This document shows, one piece after another, positions 35,201-36,575 of a stretch of DNA of 36,575 bases. A program made the position numbers and the translations under genes. Each line of letters opens with the position of its first letter. Within the stretch, counting starts at the first letter, position 1. The stretch is from Nevskia sp. (GTDB taxonomy: Bacteria > Pseudomonadota > Gammaproteobacteria > Nevskiales > Nevskiaceae): NCBI GenBank assembly GCA_028291645.1, contig JAQGNU010000113.1:1-36575 (forward strand). Direction: 5' to 3'. The notes beneath the pieces were generated by a model. That model saw only the letters and a program-made list of their open reading frames with translations, searched no databases and was not told the origin of the DNA.

Positions 35201-36575
35201 ACGCGCTGCTGCCGCCGCTGTTGCTGAACACCGGGGTGACGCATTGGGGCGGCGCGGAACTGCTCATCGCCGGCGACTACTCCAACGACGCCGGCGCTGT
35301 GGTTCTGACCGGCAAGGTCGACGTCAGCGGCATCGGCAACGCCGACGCCGAAATCGGTGCGGCATCGCTGAAAGTCAGCGGCGACGTCACGGTCACTGCC
35401 GGCGCGGGCACGCTGCAGGGCACTGCGCTGTCGACGATCTACGACACCAACACCGATTGCAGCGAGTGCAACGAAACGCCGCTGTACGACGCGACCCGCA
35501 CGGTCAGCGACGGCCACGGCGGCGCGGCGACGTATGGTCATGCAACGCTCGACATCAACCTCGACGACAGCGGCGACCTGACGCTAGCCGATCTGACCGT
35601 GCGCGGCATGGGCGCGAGCGCCCACATCAGCGGAGGGCACGCTATCAAAGTCGGTGATGTATGGGTGAACGGCGGCTACGGCGGCACGCCGGTGTACGTC
35701 GAGAACGTGCATTTCGATCCGATCGGCGACGCGCCGGCGCTCGCCGATGCCAGCACCCGCATGATCGGCGACGTCGCCGTGTTTAGCGCCAACGTCGACA
35801 GTGAATCGACCGGCGCCAGCACGTTCACTGCCGACAGCGTCACCGTCAACGGCGTCGGCCTGGTCGGCCTCGGCATCGAGGCCGGACAGGTCAATGCCGG
35901 CGCAGTCTCGCTGACGCAAGCGGCCGGCGGCTCGTTCTACAGCGACGATCCGACGCGGCAGGCGACCCCGCTCGATATCGAAAATCCGGGTGCTGCGCTG
36001 TTGCTGGCGTCGACCCAGGACGGCACGCGCGCGCAGGCGCAGAGCGTTGCAGTCGATAGCGTCGGACCACTGACGCTCGGCGTCGATGCGGTCGTAAGCG
36101 GCGATTTTTCCATCAGCGCGAGTTCCTTCAACAACAGCTTTCCGGGCGAGGAAAACCAGTTTTCGCATCCGCTGCAAAGCAGCCCGCCGATCGCACTGGC
36201 GCAAAGCGAAGATTTTTCGCCGTATCCCACCAGCGGGCTCGATGTCAGTGCCGCCAGCATCGCGATCACCGCGCGCAGCGGCGATCTCAATGTCGACGAC
36301 TTCGGTCTGGCCAGCAGCGGCACGCTGCTGGTCGATGCGCTCGCCGGCAACGTCACCTCAAGCGACTTCAGCAACGTCGGCAGCATCGACTTGCGCGCGG
36401 CCAACGCGGTGACGGTCGGCACGCTGACCTCGACCGCCGGCGGCGTCGCACTGAGCGGCACCACCATCGATGCCGGCGATCTGAGCGCTGCGCAGGCGGT
36501 CGTCCTCAGTGCCACCAGCGATCTCGTCGCCGGCAACATCGATGCCGGCCGCGTTAGCGCCACCACTGAAAACGG
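32245..36575 (+). CDS. Two-partner secretion exoprotein TpsA (filamentous haemagglutinin-like), 3' end outside window
   Basis: The reading frame is open from the ATG at 32245 to the window edge, 1443 complete codons without a stop. Residues 1-32 are a signal peptide (PAVAVLLLPLFAYA). Residues about 33-260 are the TPS secretion domain: INWQQFNIGAGEYVKFVQP, NRVVGGSPSEIFGSLSANG, FLINPLGVLFAPGASVDVGG and GGFIVLAGDSVSNSGII. LLLDPTDLIIADG at about 381-393 is typical of the family. The rest consists of short Gly/Ser/Asn/Asp-rich units such as DVSGVGN, which suit a right-handed beta-helix. In all 1443 residues there are only four cysteines, at 977/979 (NCDCN) and 1072/1075 (DCSECN). GAGGG at 32233-32237 overlaps the tpsB stop. 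Adhesin or contact-dependent toxin functions are possible; the decisive C-terminus is missing. Confidence 0.92.
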   Translation, partial: MLNTRLLPIPRVLRHSFAPAVAVLLLPLFAYANPNGGVVVGGGATITTPAPNGTLINQSSNAAIINWQQFNIGAGEYVKFVQPTSSSVALNRVVGGSPSEIFGSLSANGRIFLINPLGVLFAPGASVDVGGLMASTLDIKNSDFLAGRYVFADSGNGSAAVSNAGILNARNGGFIVLAGDSVSNSGIIQAQLGQVVLASGSAVTLDLAGNGLVSFAVDRATLAAHAGVSNAGQIFADGGRVLMTAATARELVGTAVNNSGLVRARSIAEHDGKIELIASGGDLVDSGVLDASASQAGGHGGSVTLSADRNIALTQAARIDADGGAHGVGGTVRVIADGDATIDQTASISAQGGASGGFAEFSGHGALHLRGAVQLGAGGTLLLDPTDLIIADGNGSTDSSATVYEQQIEAQLQSGTSVQLVASNSITLDSLSDGTLDGSNTAHNGGALTLAIGTVDGGLIRFDSGNISFSNTANTIKVDGDLTIDGGTSSGTLTLGRLISGDFVTLDTGDGISYRSIAAGASSGVILNAVNGGITHVGDGAINGGYLQSTSTGSQNLGAVAVDYVDLTASNGNVEVASIDTTGTDSSGGVHLEAGGSISTGAISANGIGLTSHGLEGIAPPASGLGISTGALTSIGGDVGIVADSGDIHLASLTLHNTSAGDTDSQTAAYASIQASKGSFTSGAIDLSSANDYANLYVAASGGIHVTGTIDVNGLGSALASLSADGAVKVDGHTGIHAVGLAQSSSDEGDGYTYSAHSLYGDASFSANGQTIDVGAVDVSGVGNVVVDLSGVDSVKVGEVNVTAARAVDVYSSTSTDGSYSSENDSGSAEIHLNAYNGGSSADSSTVQAAGLYASGPNAEVEVSAATLNLLAGSKGSAVAATAYTGGAAGPGAYYKSTTDGVTDVESDYGFAQVALTGSGGDADTPSIVSAGLTASGPSARMTLLAVNGVSVNGDVAVTGQGYFVNGDITQLPIFNCDCNLRVTTDALLPPLLLNTGVTHWGGAELLIAGDYSNDAGAVVLTGKVDVSGIGNADAEIGAASLKVSGDVTVTAGAGTLQGTALSTIYDTNTDCSECNETPLYDATRTVSDGHGGAATYGHATLDINLDDSGDLTLADLTVRGMGASAHISGGHAIKVGDVWVNGGYGGTPVYVENVHFDPIGDAPALADASTRMIGDVAVFSANVDSESTGASTFTADSVTVNGVGLVGLGIEAGQVNAGAVSLTQAAGGSFYSDDPTRQATPLDIENPGAALLLASTQDGTRAQAQSVAVDSVGPLTLGVDAVVSGDFSISASSFNNSFPGEENQFSHPLQSSPPIALAQSEDFSPYPTSGLDVSAASIAITARSGDLNVDDFGLASSGTLLVDALAGNVTSSDFSNVGSIDLRAANAVTVGTLTSTAGGVALSGTTIDAGDLSAAQAVVLSATSDLVAGNIDAGRVSATTEN

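Noticed and set aside
32415-36566. Many minus-strand open frames opposite the TpsA gene
   Set aside because: They mirror the repetitive Gly/Ser/Val/Asp codons of TpsA, giving low-complexity translations, while the plus-strand frame is open for 1443 codons with a signal peptide and TPS domain.

Overview
The window is GC-rich, with tightly packed genes and very few spacers over 300 bases. A fused NuoCD, a separate-subunit glycine decarboxylase (GcvPA + GcvPB), a tandem glycine riboswitch and a two-partner secretion locus suggest a gammaproteobacterium, perhaps of the Nevskiales/Xanthomonadales side. The taxonomic placement is an inference from gene content only.

Layout. (1) 1-5026: the start of a tautomerase-family gene (cut by the window) and lgt on the minus strand; a secreted seven-repeat protein, probably a beta-propeller, on the plus strand; then a minus-strand pair, rlmI and a TIGR03032-family gene, joined by an ATGA overlap. 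(2) 5379-20948: a complete plus-strand nuo operon, nuoA-B-CD-E-F-G-H-I-J-K-L-M-N, for the 13-polypeptide form of respiratory complex I. Between nuoI and nuoJ sits a 438-bp cassette that carries one four-helix-bundle (S23/IVP-like) gene and is bounded exactly by 31-bp inverted repeats. A second spacer, nuoK-nuoL, holds two strong hairpins. A perfect 11-bp hairpin follows nuoN. (3) 20999-24445, minus strand: a secreted FecR-domain protein, a papain-like C1 peptidase without signal peptide, a PfkB-family (adenosine-kinase-like) sugar kinase, a REP-like hairpin pair, and an AT-rich lipoprotein gene that looks acquired. (4) 24500-29780, minus strand: a glycine cleavage operon read as riboswitch, gcvT, gcvH, gcvPA, tpx, gcvPB, with a thiol peroxidase placed between the two halves of the decarboxylase. 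(5) 30023-36575: a VOC-fold protein (minus), then a plus-strand two-partner secretion operon with a sigma70-like promoter, a TpsB outer-membrane transporter and a very large TpsA exoprotein that runs off the right edge.

The most unusual element is the four-helix-bundle cassette in the nuo operon. In the transcript its ends could pair into a stem of 28 pairs with 3 single mismatches around the gene, which is the architecture of the intervening sequences found in some 23S rRNA genes, but here placed in an mRNA. The other points worth a look are the tpx insertion in the gcv operon, a stem next to the gcvT start codon, and the TpsA protein, whose only four cysteines in 1443 visible residues lie in one CxC and one CxxC motif.
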